The notes under the pieces: generated by a model
Told to the model about the DNA's origin: nothing
The model's input: only the letters and a program-made list of their open reading frames with translations
The model's database searches: none
Origin: an uncultured Flavobacteriaceae bacterium
GTDB taxonomy: Bacteria; Bacteroidota; Bacteroidia; Flavobacteriales; Flavobacteriaceae
Assembly: GCA_937923515.1 (NCBI GenBank)
Contig: CALDUF010000098.1
Coordinates: forward strand, 1-33,961
Length of the DNA stretch: 33,961 nt
Direction of reading: 5' to 3'
Shown: in pieces, positions 16,645 through 24,421 of the stretch
How positions within the stretch are numbered: the first letter of the stretch is position 1
Layout: the number at the start of each line of letters is the position of its first letter
Program-made: the position numbers and the translations under genes

Positions 16645-17208
16645 CTATGATTTCTTTTTTTCTAAATGATCGCCACCAGGTATATTCATTTGCTGCGTTA
16701 ATTTAGAGATTTCATTCAAATCAATATCACCAGTCATAGACACTACAACCGTTTCTATACTGCGTTGCTTGCCATTAATTTCAAGGTTTTCATCCATTTT
16801 CTTATCAATTCCTGTCACAAAAATCAATAATTCTTTAACGTGGTCTGCATCTTTACCTTCCTGTACATAAAATTTCACTTCAGTACCATCGTCTTTAACT
16901 TCCATTAATTCTTCTAGCTTGCTAGAGCGCGATTTTACCCATTTAGAAATATCGGCAGATACGGCACCATTATCGGTAACAATAGTTTTAAAACTAGTAA
17001 TGCTTTTTACCATATCCATGTATGCTTGCGCCTCAGGGTCATCAACATTAACATTTAATTTTGCTAACATCTGGAACATTTTAGGCTTAATATTTACATA
17101 GGTAACATTAGGGTCGTCGCTATATTTCTCAAACACATCCTGTTGTGCCATACCTGTTAAAGGCAATACTATAATTGCCAAAAGTGCTATTATTAATCTA
17201 TTTTTCAT
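16645..17208 (-). CDS. DUF4252 periplasmic protein
   Basis: From the ATG at 17208 this is a 187-residue protein with a signal peptide ending LTGMAQ (MKNRLIIALLAIIVLPLTG). An in-frame ATG at 17241 would add 11 residues before the signal and is less likely. The mature part has the DUF4252 layout: VFEKYSDDPNVTYVNIKPKMFQMLAKL, a middle KSITSFKTIVTD and a C-terminal VVVSMTGDIDLNEISKLTQQMNIPG. It pairs with the lipoprotein DUF4252 gene downstream, so one copy is probably soluble and one membrane-anchored. Function is unknown. Confidence 0.82.
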   Translation of the reverse strand: MKNRLIIALLAIIVLPLTGMAQQDVFEKYSDDPNVTYVNIKPKMFQMLAKLNVNVDDPEAQAYMDMVKSITSFKTIVTDNGAVSADISKWVKSRSSKLEELMEVKDDGTEVKFYVQEGKDADHVKELLIFVTGIDKKMDENLEINGKQRSIETVVVSMTGDIDLNEISKLTQQMNIPGGDHLEKKKS

Positions 17209-17255
17209 TGTAATTGTTTTTAATGTATTTAAAGTTTTCATACTATTATTTTTTA

Positions 17256-17747
17256 CTAATTTGTTTTAAAAATTATACTTGTGGTATTTTCTACCTCATT
17301 CAAATAATTTAAGGTAGAGGCACCTTTATGTACCTCGTCTAGGTAATTTACTGTAGAGGCACCTTTGTTGAAATGACTCGAAATCATTGCCAATTGTTTA
17401 GACACTTCGTTAAAAGCTTCTTCTGGTTCACAAAATGTGCCCACCAAATTCTGCTCATAATGTGCATCACTTACAGGCATACTAAAATAAACCCCCAATA
17501 GTATAGCCGCTACTGCTGCAACCGATAACCACTTGTAGTTAAACATACTTTTAGGTTTTAGTGGAAGGGCTTTCGTATACTGCTCCTGTTGGTTTTCCAA
17601 AAAATACGCAAACATAGGTTTGTACTGTTCTAAATGAGGCGCAACGGTGTCCTTAGAAAAATAGTGTTTTAACACTTGCTCCTCCTCTAGCGTAGTTTCG
17701 CCGTTTTCGTATTTTTTAATTAATTTATCTATGCTATTTAATACCAT
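17256..17747 (-). CDS. Putative membrane anti-sigma factor-like protein
   Basis: A 163-residue protein with one transmembrane helix (about 73-90, WLSVAAVAAILLGVYFSM). The cytoplasmic N-terminus (KYENGETTLEEEQVLKHYF) resembles the acidic start of flavobacterial proteins encoded after ECF sigma factors. It overlaps the sigma gene by 14 bp, which strongly implies coupled expression and fits an anti-sigma role, but I see no zinc-binding ZAS motif. The C-terminus carries a tandem 13-residue duplication (128-140 and 141-153). Confidence is good that the gene is real and moderate for the role. Confidence 0.65.
   Translation of the reverse strand: MVLNSIDKLIKKYENGETTLEEEQVLKHYFSKDTVAPHLEQYKPMFAYFLENQQEQYTKALPLKPKSMFNYKWLSVAAVAAILLGVYFSMPVSDAHYEQNLVGTFCEPEEAFNEVSKQLAMISSHFNKGASTVNYLDEVHKGASTLNYLNEVENTTSIIFKTN
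17289..17366 (-). repeat. 39-bp in-frame tandem duplication
   Basis: Two adjacent 13-codon units encode KGASTVNYLDEVH and KGASTLNYLNEVE. They differ at few positions and keep the reading frame, which suggests a recent slippage or unequal exchange in the exported C-terminal domain. Confidence 0.8.
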
Positions 17748-18243
17748 AATTATGAGTATTAGTTAATTGTTCTCTTATTGTTTTTCTTGCTCTAGACAAG
17801 GCCACTCGTACTGCTGTATTATTCATTTCTAGCATTTTAGCAATCTCATCAAAATCATATGCTTCTATATCTCTTAGTTGTATTATCATGCGCTGTTGTT
17901 CTGGCAACGTTTCTATAATACGTTCTACCCAACTCACACTATCATTTAATTCAACCTGCTTTTGTAGTGGCGTATCTTTCTCTTCATAATTACTATGTAC
18001 AATTTTTAAGTTTTGTGCCTGTTTCGATTTTAATTTATCAAAACAAAAATTCTTTGTCATTGTCATAGAAAACGCCTCCACATTGTTATACTCAGCAATC
18101 TTTGTTTTATTGCGCCACAACTTCAACAACACCTCTTGCGTAGCATCCTCAGCCTCCTCTGTAGATATAAGCAATCGTTTTGCTAATCGAAACACTTTAT
18201 CCTTAAAAGGCATTACAATATTTAAAAACTCGTTCTGAGTCAT
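17734..18243 (-). CDS. ECF-type RNA polymerase sigma factor
   Basis: A 169-residue sigma-70 family protein with only regions 2 and 4. Region 2 (about 10-75) includes AEDATQEVLLKLWRN and region 4 (about 110-160) includes LPEQQRMIIQLRDIEAYDFDEIAKMLEM and AVRVALSRARKTIRE, the helix-turn-helix that reads the -35 element. It is the first gene of a four-gene operon (sigma, membrane protein, two DUF4252 proteins). An ECF-style promoter upstream at 18300-18325 suggests it activates itself. The inducing signal is unknown. Confidence 0.93.
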   Translation of the reverse strand: MTQNEFLNIVMPFKDKVFRLAKRLLISTEEAEDATQEVLLKLWRNKTKIAEYNNVEAFSMTMTKNFCFDKLKSKQAQNLKIVHSNYEEKDTPLQKQVELNDSVSWVERIIETLPEQQRMIIQLRDIEAYDFDEIAKMLEMNNTAVRVALSRARKTIREQLTNTHNYGIK

Positions 18244-18299
18244 TTTTGGTTGTGGTTAGTGGTTTGTAAAATAACGCTATTTGTGCTATTTATAATTAC

Positions 18300-18325
18300 G
18301 ACGACACACTGTTTATTTTGTTACA
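18300..18325 (-). promoter_or_regulatory. ECF-type promoter of the sigma factor operon
   Basis: On the minus strand TGTAAC (18325-18320) is followed by a 16-base spacer and CGTC (18303-18300). This matches the general ECF pattern with an AAC-containing -35 and a CGTC -10. It lies about 57 bp upstream of the sigma gene, so autoregulation is likely. Confidence 0.65.
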
Positions 18326-18352
18326 AGAACATCAAAAAAAACTTATATTTTT

Positions 18353-18441
18353 GGGCGTAACCCGCAAGGGGTCGGGCTTTCACTACTCGCTCCCTCCTAC
18401 GTCGGGGAGCTTAAACATGCCGTTCAATCCCTTACGCGGGG
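18353..18441. repeat. GC-rich palindromic (REP-like) element
   Basis: A markedly GC-rich block in an A+T-rich gap. The outer stem pairs CCCGC-AAGGG (18361-18370) with CCCTT-AC-GCGGG (18429-18440), leaving a two-base bulge. The inner stem pairs GCTCCC (18389-18394) with GGGAGC (18405-18410). A GTCGGGCTTT segment opens the interior. It resembles, from memory, a repeat family scattered between genes in Bacteroidota genomes. No gene is encoded. Confidence 0.65.
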
Positions 18442-18488
18442 CATATTTGCAAGCATAATTTCTCAATAAAAACACCTTTCAGTTCTGC

Positions 18489-18516
18489 AATCATCAATCG
18501 TTAATCATCAATCGTT
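18489..18516. repeat. 14-bp tandem repeat, two units
   Basis: AATCATCAATCGTT occurs twice back to back (18489-18502 and 18503-18516) upstream of the S41 peptidase. It could be a regulator-binding site or simple slippage. Confidence 0.6.
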
Positions 18517-18605
18517 GATCTTAATTAATTTTTTATTGTACAATAATGTCAGTAAATTTAGGGTTTATTAGTAAGTCGCTATTAAAAAGAAAAAAAAACA
18601 ATCGC

Positions 18606-20048
18606 ATGAAAAATATAAAAGCCATTTTAGCACTGTGTCTTGCTACACTAGTTTTAGTAAGTTGTTTTGAAGATCAAGACGATAATTTAGTACAAACCAG
18701 CAGTATAAAAGACTTTGTTTGGAAAGCTATGAATATAGTTTACCTCTACAAAAGCGAAATCCCAGACTTAGCCGACGATAGGTTTGCAAACAGCACCGAA
18801 TACTCGCAATATTTAGATGGGTTTACTTCACCAGAGAGCCTTTTCGAAAGCCTGCTGTTTGAAAGAGAAACCGTAGACAGGTTTAGTATAATAGTTGATG
18901 ATTACATCGCATTAGAACAGCGCCAACAAGGCATATTTAAAACCAACGGTATGGAGTTTGCACTTTTCGCAGCACCTAACAGCAATACAGATCTTGTGGG
19001 TATTGTTAGGCTAGTGCTTACAAATAGTGAAGCCGATGTAAAAGGTGTAAAAAGAGGCGATATATTTGGCCAAATTAATGGTACAACAATTACAAGAACC
19101 AATGCTGGCGAATTACTAAACCAAGACAGTTACACCATAAACCTTGGCACTTTTGATGATAATGGAACAGAAGATACTACAGATGATAGTATAGTAACCA
19201 ACGGTATAGATATTCTACTAAACAAAGCGCAATTTACCGAAAATCCCATATTTATAAACGATATATTTCAAGTAGGTGGCGAAAACGTAGCTTATTTAAT
19301 GTATAACGGTTTTACAGGCGGTTCAGAAAATGCGCTTAATGATGTTTTTGGTAATTTTAAATCTAACAATGTGCAGCAACTGGTTTTAGATTTACGCTAC
19401 AATCCTGGTGGTTCTGTGGCAACTACTACCTTTTTAGCAAGTATGATTACTGGGCAATTTACAGGGCAAGTATTCGAAAAATTAGTATATAACGAAAATT
19501 TACAAAGCCTTAATTTCGATTATTTATTTGCTAGCGATATTGATGGAACACCTATTAATAGCTTAAACCTAAATAAAATTTATGTTTTAACTACAGATAG
19601 GTCTGCTTCTGCTAGCGAAGGCCTCATTAACGGATTAGTACCCTATATAGAAGTAGTGCAAATAGGTACAGAAACCACAGGAAAAACACAAGCTTCTAGA
19701 GTATTTTACGATTCTGGTTCAGAAAATGGTTTTAGACGTCAAGGCGCAAACCCTTCTCATACATACGCCATACAGCCTTTAATTGCTAATGGTATTAATA
19801 GAGATTTAGAATCTGTTCCTGGAACGGGTTTACCACCATCTATTGGATTTGAGTACGAGGAAAGGCCATTAAACTTAGGCGTTTTAGGTGATGTAAACGA
19901 GCCTATGTTAGCCCTTGCATTGGCTGATATAGAAAGTGCAACAGCTAAAAAAAGCAGTATAAAAGCACAGCCACAATTTATTCTCAACAAAACTATGGAT
20001 AGCTTTGATTTCTTGCCTTTTGAAAAAGGTGGCATGATTGCAGATTAA
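18606..20048 (+). CDS. S41 family C-terminal-processing peptidase, lipoprotein
   Basis: From the ATG at 18606 this is a 480-residue lipoprotein (MKNIKAILALCLATLVLVSC, Cys 20); an in-frame ATG at 18546 adds 20 residues before a perfect signal and is less likely. A helical N-terminal part precedes a PDZ-like segment (VKGVKRGDIFGQINGTTI). The peptidase domain includes LVLDLRYNPGGS, and RSASASE with predicted nucleophile Ser 335. The family uses a Ser-Lys dyad to cleave substrates near their C-termini. It would act at the periplasmic or outer face of the envelope. It diverges from the ECF sigma operon. Confidence 0.9.
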   Translation: MKNIKAILALCLATLVLVSCFEDQDDNLVQTSSIKDFVWKAMNIVYLYKSEIPDLADDRFANSTEYSQYLDGFTSPESLFESLLFERETVDRFSIIVDDYIALEQRQQGIFKTNGMEFALFAAPNSNTDLVGIVRLVLTNSEADVKGVKRGDIFGQINGTTITRTNAGELLNQDSYTINLGTFDDNGTEDTTDDSIVTNGIDILLNKAQFTENPIFINDIFQVGGENVAYLMYNGFTGGSENALNDVFGNFKSNNVQQLVLDLRYNPGGSVATTTFLASMITGQFTGQVFEKLVYNENLQSLNFDYLFASDIDGTPINSLNLNKIYVLTTDRSASASEGLINGLVPYIEVVQIGTETTGKTQASRVFYDSGSENGFRRQGANPSHTYAIQPLIANGINRDLESVPGTGLPPSIGFEYEERPLNLGVLGDVNEPMLALALADIESATAKKSSIKAQPQFILNKTMDSFDFLPFEKGGMIAD

Positions 20049-20062
20049 TACATACAGCTTTT

Positions 20063-20788
20063 TTGAAAAAACACAAAACCTATTTCAATTGGAGTTCTGG
20101 TAAAGATTCTGCTTTAGCATTGTATTACTTGCTAAAAAACGATCAATTTTTAGTTAAGGAACTCATTACAACCGTTAATTCACATTACAACCGTGTATCC
20201 ATGCATGGGTTAAGAAAGGAGTTGCTCGTTGCGCAAACCAATGCACTAAACATTCCCGCAAGCCTTATAGAACTGCCAGAAATGCCAAGTATGGCAATGT
20301 ATGAGCAAAAAATGAATGCAACGGTTGTTAGATTAAAATCTAAAGGATTTACATATGCTGCTTTTGGTGACATTTTTTTAGAAGATTTACGAGTATATCG
20401 CGAAAATCAATTGGAAAAAGAAGGCTTTAAAGCTGTATTTCCTCTCTGGAAAAAAAACACCAAAGCATTGCTAAATGAGTTTTTAGATTTGGGCTTTAAA
20501 ACCATAATTGTTTGTGCTAACTCAAAATATTTTGGTGAAGATTTTGTAGGCACTATTATAGATAAGCACTTTATAGATAATTTACCCGAAGGTGTAGACC
20601 CTTGCGGTGAAAACGGCGAATTTCACACATTTTGCTTTGACGGTCCAATTTTTAAAAATCCAATAGCATTTGAAATTGGAGAAAAAGTATATCGAGAATA
20701 TGATACACCTAAAACTGATGATAATTCTGTTTGTAAAAGTGATTCAGAAAAATATGGAGTTTGGTATTGCGACTTAATACCGAAATAA
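20063..20788 (+). CDS. Dph6-related PP-loop ATPase
   Basis: A 241-residue adenine nucleotide alpha-hydrolase. It opens at a TTG codon with KTYFNWSSGKDSALALYYL, where SSGKDS (11-16) is the PP-loop that binds ATP pyrophosphate. Further blocks are MHGLRKELLVAQTNAL, FGDIFLEDLRVYRE and the C-terminal DPCGENGEFHTFCFDGPIF, which define the diphthine-ammonia-ligase-like family. Bacteria have no diphthamide, so the true substrate is unknown; an ATP-dependent amidation is expected from the family. It starts 14 bp after the peptidase stop and is probably co-transcribed. Confidence 0.88.
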   Translation: MKKHKTYFNWSSGKDSALALYYLLKNDQFLVKELITTVNSHYNRVSMHGLRKELLVAQTNALNIPASLIELPEMPSMAMYEQKMNATVVRLKSKGFTYAAFGDIFLEDLRVYRENQLEKEGFKAVFPLWKKNTKALLNEFLDLGFKTIIVCANSKYFGEDFVGTIIDKHFIDNLPEGVDPCGENGEFHTFCFDGPIFKNPIAFEIGEKVYREYDTPKTDDNSVCKSDSEKYGVWYCDLIPK

Positions 20789-20878
20789 AAAGACCTGTAT
20801 ATTTTAAAATCTTATAAGTCAGAATTCATAAAGTTTGTTGCTATAATTTGAAACCTCAAGCAACAATAAAGGTTTGTA

Positions 20879-21037
20879 TTAATTATCAAACCGGTTTTTA
20901 TCCCTTTCATTCAATCGCTTTTCTACACCTTTAAAATAGCGTCTTTCTTTATATTTCCTAAAAACAAATACAGTCAAAGCAATTAAAGCTAAAATCATCA
21001 TACCGCCTTGACCAGTTAAGTATTCAAGTATTTTCAT
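20879..21037 (-). CDS. Small single-pass membrane protein, hypothetical
   Basis: From the ATG at 21037 this gives 52 residues: a hydrophobic helix (MMILALIALTVFVF) followed by a strongly basic tail with KYKERRYFKGVEKRLNERDKN. A longer in-frame start at 21085 would give 68 residues. The helix-plus-charged-tail pattern looks like a real small membrane protein, but I recognise no family. It converges with the Dph6-like gene. It is close to the btuG terminator yet has no visible promoter box. Confidence 0.45.
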   Translation of the reverse strand: MKILEYLTGQGGMMILALIALTVFVFRKYKERRYFKGVEKRLNERDKNRFDN

Positions 21038-21137
21038 AAATAGTAATTTAACTAGTGTAGTCGGTATTATATATAAAACTTTCATTCATCAAGATCATTT
21101 CATATAAAAGTCATTTCAAAAGCGTTTAAAAATAAAA

Positions 21138-21168
21138 AACCTATAAGGTCTTAGAGAACTTATAGGTT
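21138..21168 (-). terminator. Rho-independent terminator of the btuB-btuG operon
   Basis: AACCTATAAG (21138-21147) and CTTATAGGTT (21159-21168) form a 10-bp stem. On the minus strand it is followed by TTTTTATT. It lies about 50 bp after the btuG stop. Confidence 0.85.
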
Positions 21169-21217
21169 ATTTTACATATGAAAATATTATTTTAAAAAAC
21201 GTAAAAAATCTTCAATA

Positions 21218-22246
21218 TCAATTAAAGTAAACCTCTCCAGGAATGATTCTTAATGTTGCAGTATTAATCTCAGTATTCGAAGATAAATCATAGGTTGTTA
21301 ACGTACCAGCACTTTGAAAATCTTTGGCATCTAATCCATATAAAACACCATTGCTAACATTCATATCATAAAAACTCACACCTTCAATTTCTGCAGTTTC
21401 TGGAAGTGTAGCAGCTGTAGTTTCCATTTTGTAAACGGCACCTTCAGAAAACAGGTATAAATTACCACTATCAAAGTTCAATTTAGATGGTGCTGTTATA
21501 CTACTATTAAGTGCAACAGTTTTTATAATAGCATTGGTAGTGGTATTTATCTCAATCAAATTCTCTGAAGATAACACCCATAAATCGCCCTCAGCATCAA
21601 GTTGTAGTGAATTTGGCGCGTTACCTACAGTAATACTTTCTTCTAAAGTATCAGTAACTGTATTGATAACATCAACGCTATTACCAAAACCAAAAATACC
21701 TGTAGCTACAAAAATTTGATCATCTTGCGCTATAATTTCTTCTGGCAAATAACTCGTGCTAATTGTATCTATAATAGTATGTGTTGTTAAATCTATTACC
21801 GCCAAATAATCGTCATCAGTAGGTGTAAAATCACCCCAATTGGTAACATAGCCTTTTCCGTTTGAAACGGCCATATAACGTGGATTACTTAGGCCTGTAT
21901 CAATTGTGGCAACAGATTCGAAAGTAAATCTATTTACAACTTCAATTTTATTTGAAACGTTTAAAATAATGTATGCAAAATCTCCATTAAAAGCGATACT
22001 TTGAGCTGTATCTCCAAGTAATTCACCATTCACGGCATTAAAAATATTGTTTTCAACAGTGTTCAAATCAAAAGACACAAAAGAAACTGATGCATTTCCG
22101 CCTCCAAAATTACCCTCGTGAGAAATTAATAATCCGTTTTCGTAATCGCCTCTCGGTAAAACAGGGGCATCATCATCGTCGTTACTACATGATGTAAAAG
22201 TTAAACCTATTGAAAGGGTTAATAGCAATAATTTGTTGAGTTTCAT
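21218..22246 (-). CDS. btuG: BtuG-like B12-binding surface lipoprotein (beta-propeller, DUF5074)
   Basis: A 342-residue lipoprotein (signal ending TFTSC, Cys 20, then an acidic SNDDDD linker). The body is a repeated beta-propeller of YncE/NHL type: SFDLNTVENNIFNAVNG, AYIILNVSNKIEVVNRF, GYVTNWGDF, AVIDLTTHTIIDTI, DVINTVTDTLEESITVGNAP. BtuG of Bacteroides is a propeller lipoprotein that caps BtuB and binds B12 extremely tightly. Here the gene follows btuB by 3 bp under a cobalamin riboswitch, which supports the same role. The acidic stretch after the Cys fits a surface-export signal. Confidence 0.82.
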   Translation of the reverse strand: MKLNKLLLLTLSIGLTFTSCSNDDDDAPVLPRGDYENGLLISHEGNFGGGNASVSFVSFDLNTVENNIFNAVNGELLGDTAQSIAFNGDFAYIILNVSNKIEVVNRFTFESVATIDTGLSNPRYMAVSNGKGYVTNWGDFTPTDDDYLAVIDLTTHTIIDTISTSYLPEEIIAQDDQIFVATGIFGFGNSVDVINTVTDTLEESITVGNAPNSLQLDAEGDLWVLSSENLIEINTTTNAIIKTVALNSSITAPSKLNFDSGNLYLFSEGAVYKMETTAATLPETAEIEGVSFYDMNVSNGVLYGLDAKDFQSAGTLTTYDLSSNTEINTATLRIIPGEVYFN

Positions 22247-22249
22247 TGT

Positions 22250-24076
22250 TTAAAATTTAATAGTTGTTAATATTTGATAGTTTCGATTTGGCATGGGGCG
22301 TAGTGCCACATTTTGATAATTCTTGTTATAAAGATTTTGTATTCTTAAATTGATATCGTATTGTACTTTCCCATTTTTATTAAATTGATACCCAAAGCCT
22401 GCATTAGCAACATTGAACCCTTCTAATGTATCGCCAATTATAAAAACAGCGTCATTAAACAGGTGCTGATAAAACGTGGAAAACAATTTGCGATTATAAG
22501 CAAAGGCTATATTACCTTTATGAATAGGCACATAAATTAACTGTGATTGAGTTTCTAAATTTTCTGAAATGGTATAAGAATAGCGTCCTCTTAAACTGAA
22601 TTTATTTAACTTATAGCTAACACTATAGTGTGCCTCTAATTCTGCACCATAACTTTGTGCGCTCGCTACATTAATTGGCATCCAAACCCCAGCATTATCA
22701 GGGCGCCATTGTATTAAATCTTCAGTACGTATATAGTAGGTGTTTAATTTAAAATTAATGGCTTTAGCGTTTAAAGTATGCCCTAAATCTATCTGATACG
22801 ACTGCTCTGGGTTCAAATTTAAATTACCTCCTGGTTGCCAATACAAATCATTAAACGTAGGAATTCTAAAGTTTTTAGAGGCATTAAATTGAATGGCGTA
22901 AGTATTTGAAACTCGATAAGCACCATCTACCGAAAATAAAAACGGATTTTCAAAATCGGATGTAACATCCTTTCTTAGGTTCAAATTATACTCAAAACGG
23001 GTTGTAGGCTTGTGGTTCATTAACACCGTAGCAGAAAAGGCGTTACGCTTAGGATTCCCAAAACTACTGCCACCACCATCAAAACGGCTAATTTCTAAAA
23101 TACTTCTAAACTGCAATCTGTTTGATACCCGATAATTTAAGTTATGATTAAAAAGCCATGTGCTTACCTTTCCAAAAGAAAAAAAATCGTTCGCCTTGTT
23201 TTCAAAAAACTTAAAACGTTCGTTTAGGTGTACAGCTTTTAATTTAGAACTAAACGCCCCAGAAATACGCGTCCACTCCAACATGGTTCTGTAATTTTCA
23301 TCTTCAAACTTGCTGTTAGAAGGCGCTACCAAAGTACCCGAAAATTCTCTTTCACCGTTGTAATTTTGATGGTATAGTTTTAAAACATCTTTTTCAGATA
23401 TAAAATATCCTAAATTTAAATTGAAGTTTATCGTATTAAATGCACCATTTTCATTCACCCTGTCTGTGCCCAAATACTTGTAGTCATTATTAGAATCTAC
23501 ATAAGCAACACCAGCATTTATAGTGAATTTTGAATTGCCATAAGATGAAGACATATTAGTCATTCTAGTATCAAAACTACCATACGCCAACCTAAGTTGC
23601 GTATCAAAATGAGATGTAAATTCTAAATTATTATTCAAATGAATACTGCCACCAATAGCACCACTTCCGTATTGTACACTGCCACCACCGCTTCTAATAT
23701 CGATAGCATTAAAATTTGTGGTATTTATGGTATTAAAGTCGGTTTGCCCGTTTAATTGTGAATTAATGTTTATGCCATTCCACACAACAGCAGTTTGCGA
23801 AGCATTAGTACCTCTAAACGATGGCGAAGACACCATACCAAAACCATTTTCCTTAAAATATAAGTTTGAATTAAACGCCAATAAACCTGTTAGTGAAACT
23901 GGGTTAGCCTTAACAATAGAATCATTTAACGTTTCTACCTTAATACCTGCAGTGTATTGCACCAATTTACTATCGCTTAAAAACACCTCGTCTAGTTTTT
24001 GGATAGTATCTCGCTGTGCTTGAGCAAAATTGCAAAAACCAATGCTAATTATTAGTATAAAAAGATGCTGTTTCAT
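22250..24076 (-). CDS. btuB: TonB-dependent vitamin B12 outer-membrane transporter
   Basis: A 608-residue TonB-dependent receptor. The signal peptide covers about 1-20 (ending CNFAQA), followed by a TonB-box-like IQKLDEVFLSDS. The plug domain includes NSNLYFKENGFGMVSSPSFRGTNASQTAVVWNGI and IDIRSGGGSVQYGSGAIGGSIHL. The rest is a 22-strand barrel with many alternating aromatic strands, ending NRNYQILTTIKF with the usual terminal Phe. It takes cobalamin from BtuG across the outer membrane using TonB energy. It starts 46 bp downstream of a cobalamin riboswitch and is co-transcribed with btuG. Confidence 0.92.
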   Translation of the reverse strand: MKQHLFILIISIGFCNFAQAQRDTIQKLDEVFLSDSKLVQYTAGIKVETLNDSIVKANPVSLTGLLAFNSNLYFKENGFGMVSSPSFRGTNASQTAVVWNGININSQLNGQTDFNTINTTNFNAIDIRSGGGSVQYGSGAIGGSIHLNNNLEFTSHFDTQLRLAYGSFDTRMTNMSSSYGNSKFTINAGVAYVDSNNDYKYLGTDRVNENGAFNTINFNLNLGYFISEKDVLKLYHQNYNGEREFSGTLVAPSNSKFEDENYRTMLEWTRISGAFSSKLKAVHLNERFKFFENKANDFFSFGKVSTWLFNHNLNYRVSNRLQFRSILEISRFDGGGSSFGNPKRNAFSATVLMNHKPTTRFEYNLNLRKDVTSDFENPFLFSVDGAYRVSNTYAIQFNASKNFRIPTFNDLYWQPGGNLNLNPEQSYQIDLGHTLNAKAINFKLNTYYIRTEDLIQWRPDNAGVWMPINVASAQSYGAELEAHYSVSYKLNKFSLRGRYSYTISENLETQSQLIYVPIHKGNIAFAYNRKLFSTFYQHLFNDAVFIIGDTLEGFNVANAGFGYQFNKNGKVQYDINLRIQNLYNKNYQNVALRPMPNRNYQILTTIKF

Positions 24077-24121
24077 AATCTTTAAAACCCTTTACCCGAG
24101 AGTTTATATTAGATGATGAAT

Positions 24122-24304
24122 GTGGCAGGTCTCCTGACTTATTTAATTTTGATGTCACCTTCCCAGTGTATCACCAGTGGTATTGTAGTCAACAAAATCC
24201 TCATGTTTTGAGGTACTGAACATCGTTCAGCATAAACTTACAGTTGCGGGAACAGTTCTGGAATTAAACCAGATTCCCTTTTAATCGATACGTAGTTATC
24301 TAAA
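24122..24304 (-). promoter_or_regulatory. Cobalamin riboswitch
   Basis: On the minus strand the conserved elements occur in order: TTAAAAGGGAATC (around 24284-24272), TTCCCGCAACTGT (near 24255-24240), ACTGGGAAGGTGA (near 24166-24154) and the B12 box AGTCAGGAGACCTGCC (24139-24124). This is a class I cobalamin (AdoCbl-type) aptamer. It lies in the 5' leader of btuB and should shut the btuB-btuG operon off when B12 is plentiful. I see no clear terminator after it, so control of translation is likelier. The outer edges are approximate. Confidence 0.95.
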
Positions 24305-24344
24305 AATAAATTTAGGTAGCATTCGTATCAAACCAAATTCTTTG

Positions 24345-24352
24345 CAAAAGTA
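24345..24352 (-). promoter_or_regulatory. -7 box of the riboswitch-btuB promoter
   Basis: TACTTTTG on the minus strand (24352 to 24345), followed by CA, fits TAnnTTTG and lies about 40 bp upstream of the riboswitch aptamer. A clear -33 TTTG is not visible. Confidence 0.5.
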
Positions 24353-24393
24353 AACATTCTGTTTAATCTTTATATTAAAACTTTAAATAATAT

Positions 24394-24401
24394 TACTTTT
24401 G
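24394..24401 (+). promoter_or_regulatory. -7 box of the btuFCD promoter
   Basis: TACTTTTG at 24394-24401, 20 bp before the TTG start of btuF at 24422. It is the mirror of the btuB -7 box, so the two transcripts diverge from a shared region of about 50 bp. No clear -33 element. Confidence 0.45.
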
Positions 24402-24421
24402 AAGGAATCTAAATTTTAGCT

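Larger units (their letters stand above)
18244..18605. other. Intergenic region between the sigma operon and the S41 peptidase
   Basis: This 362-bp gap between divergent genes holds the ECF promoter (18300-18325), the GC-rich palindromic element (18353-18441) and a short tandem repeat (18489-18516). No convincing Bacteroidota promoter for the peptidase gene was found, and no small gene beyond the possible extra N-terminus of the peptidase ORF. Confidence 0.6.
24077..24421. other. Divergent control region of the B12 uptake locus
   Basis: This 345-bp gap holds the riboswitch on the minus strand and the two opposite -7 boxes. The plus-strand leader before btuF is only about 15-20 nt and contains no riboswitch, so btuFCD is not controlled by this aptamer. 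Confidence 0.75.

Noticed and set aside
18489-18516. CRISPR-like short repeats
   Set aside because: Only two adjacent 14-bp units with no spacers, and no cas genes in the window. A loosely similar GATTGATGA motif near 16609-16632 is too short to count.
24401-24421. A cobalamin riboswitch for btuFCD on the plus strand
   Set aside because: The leader is too short, and all conserved B12 elements read on the minus strand only.
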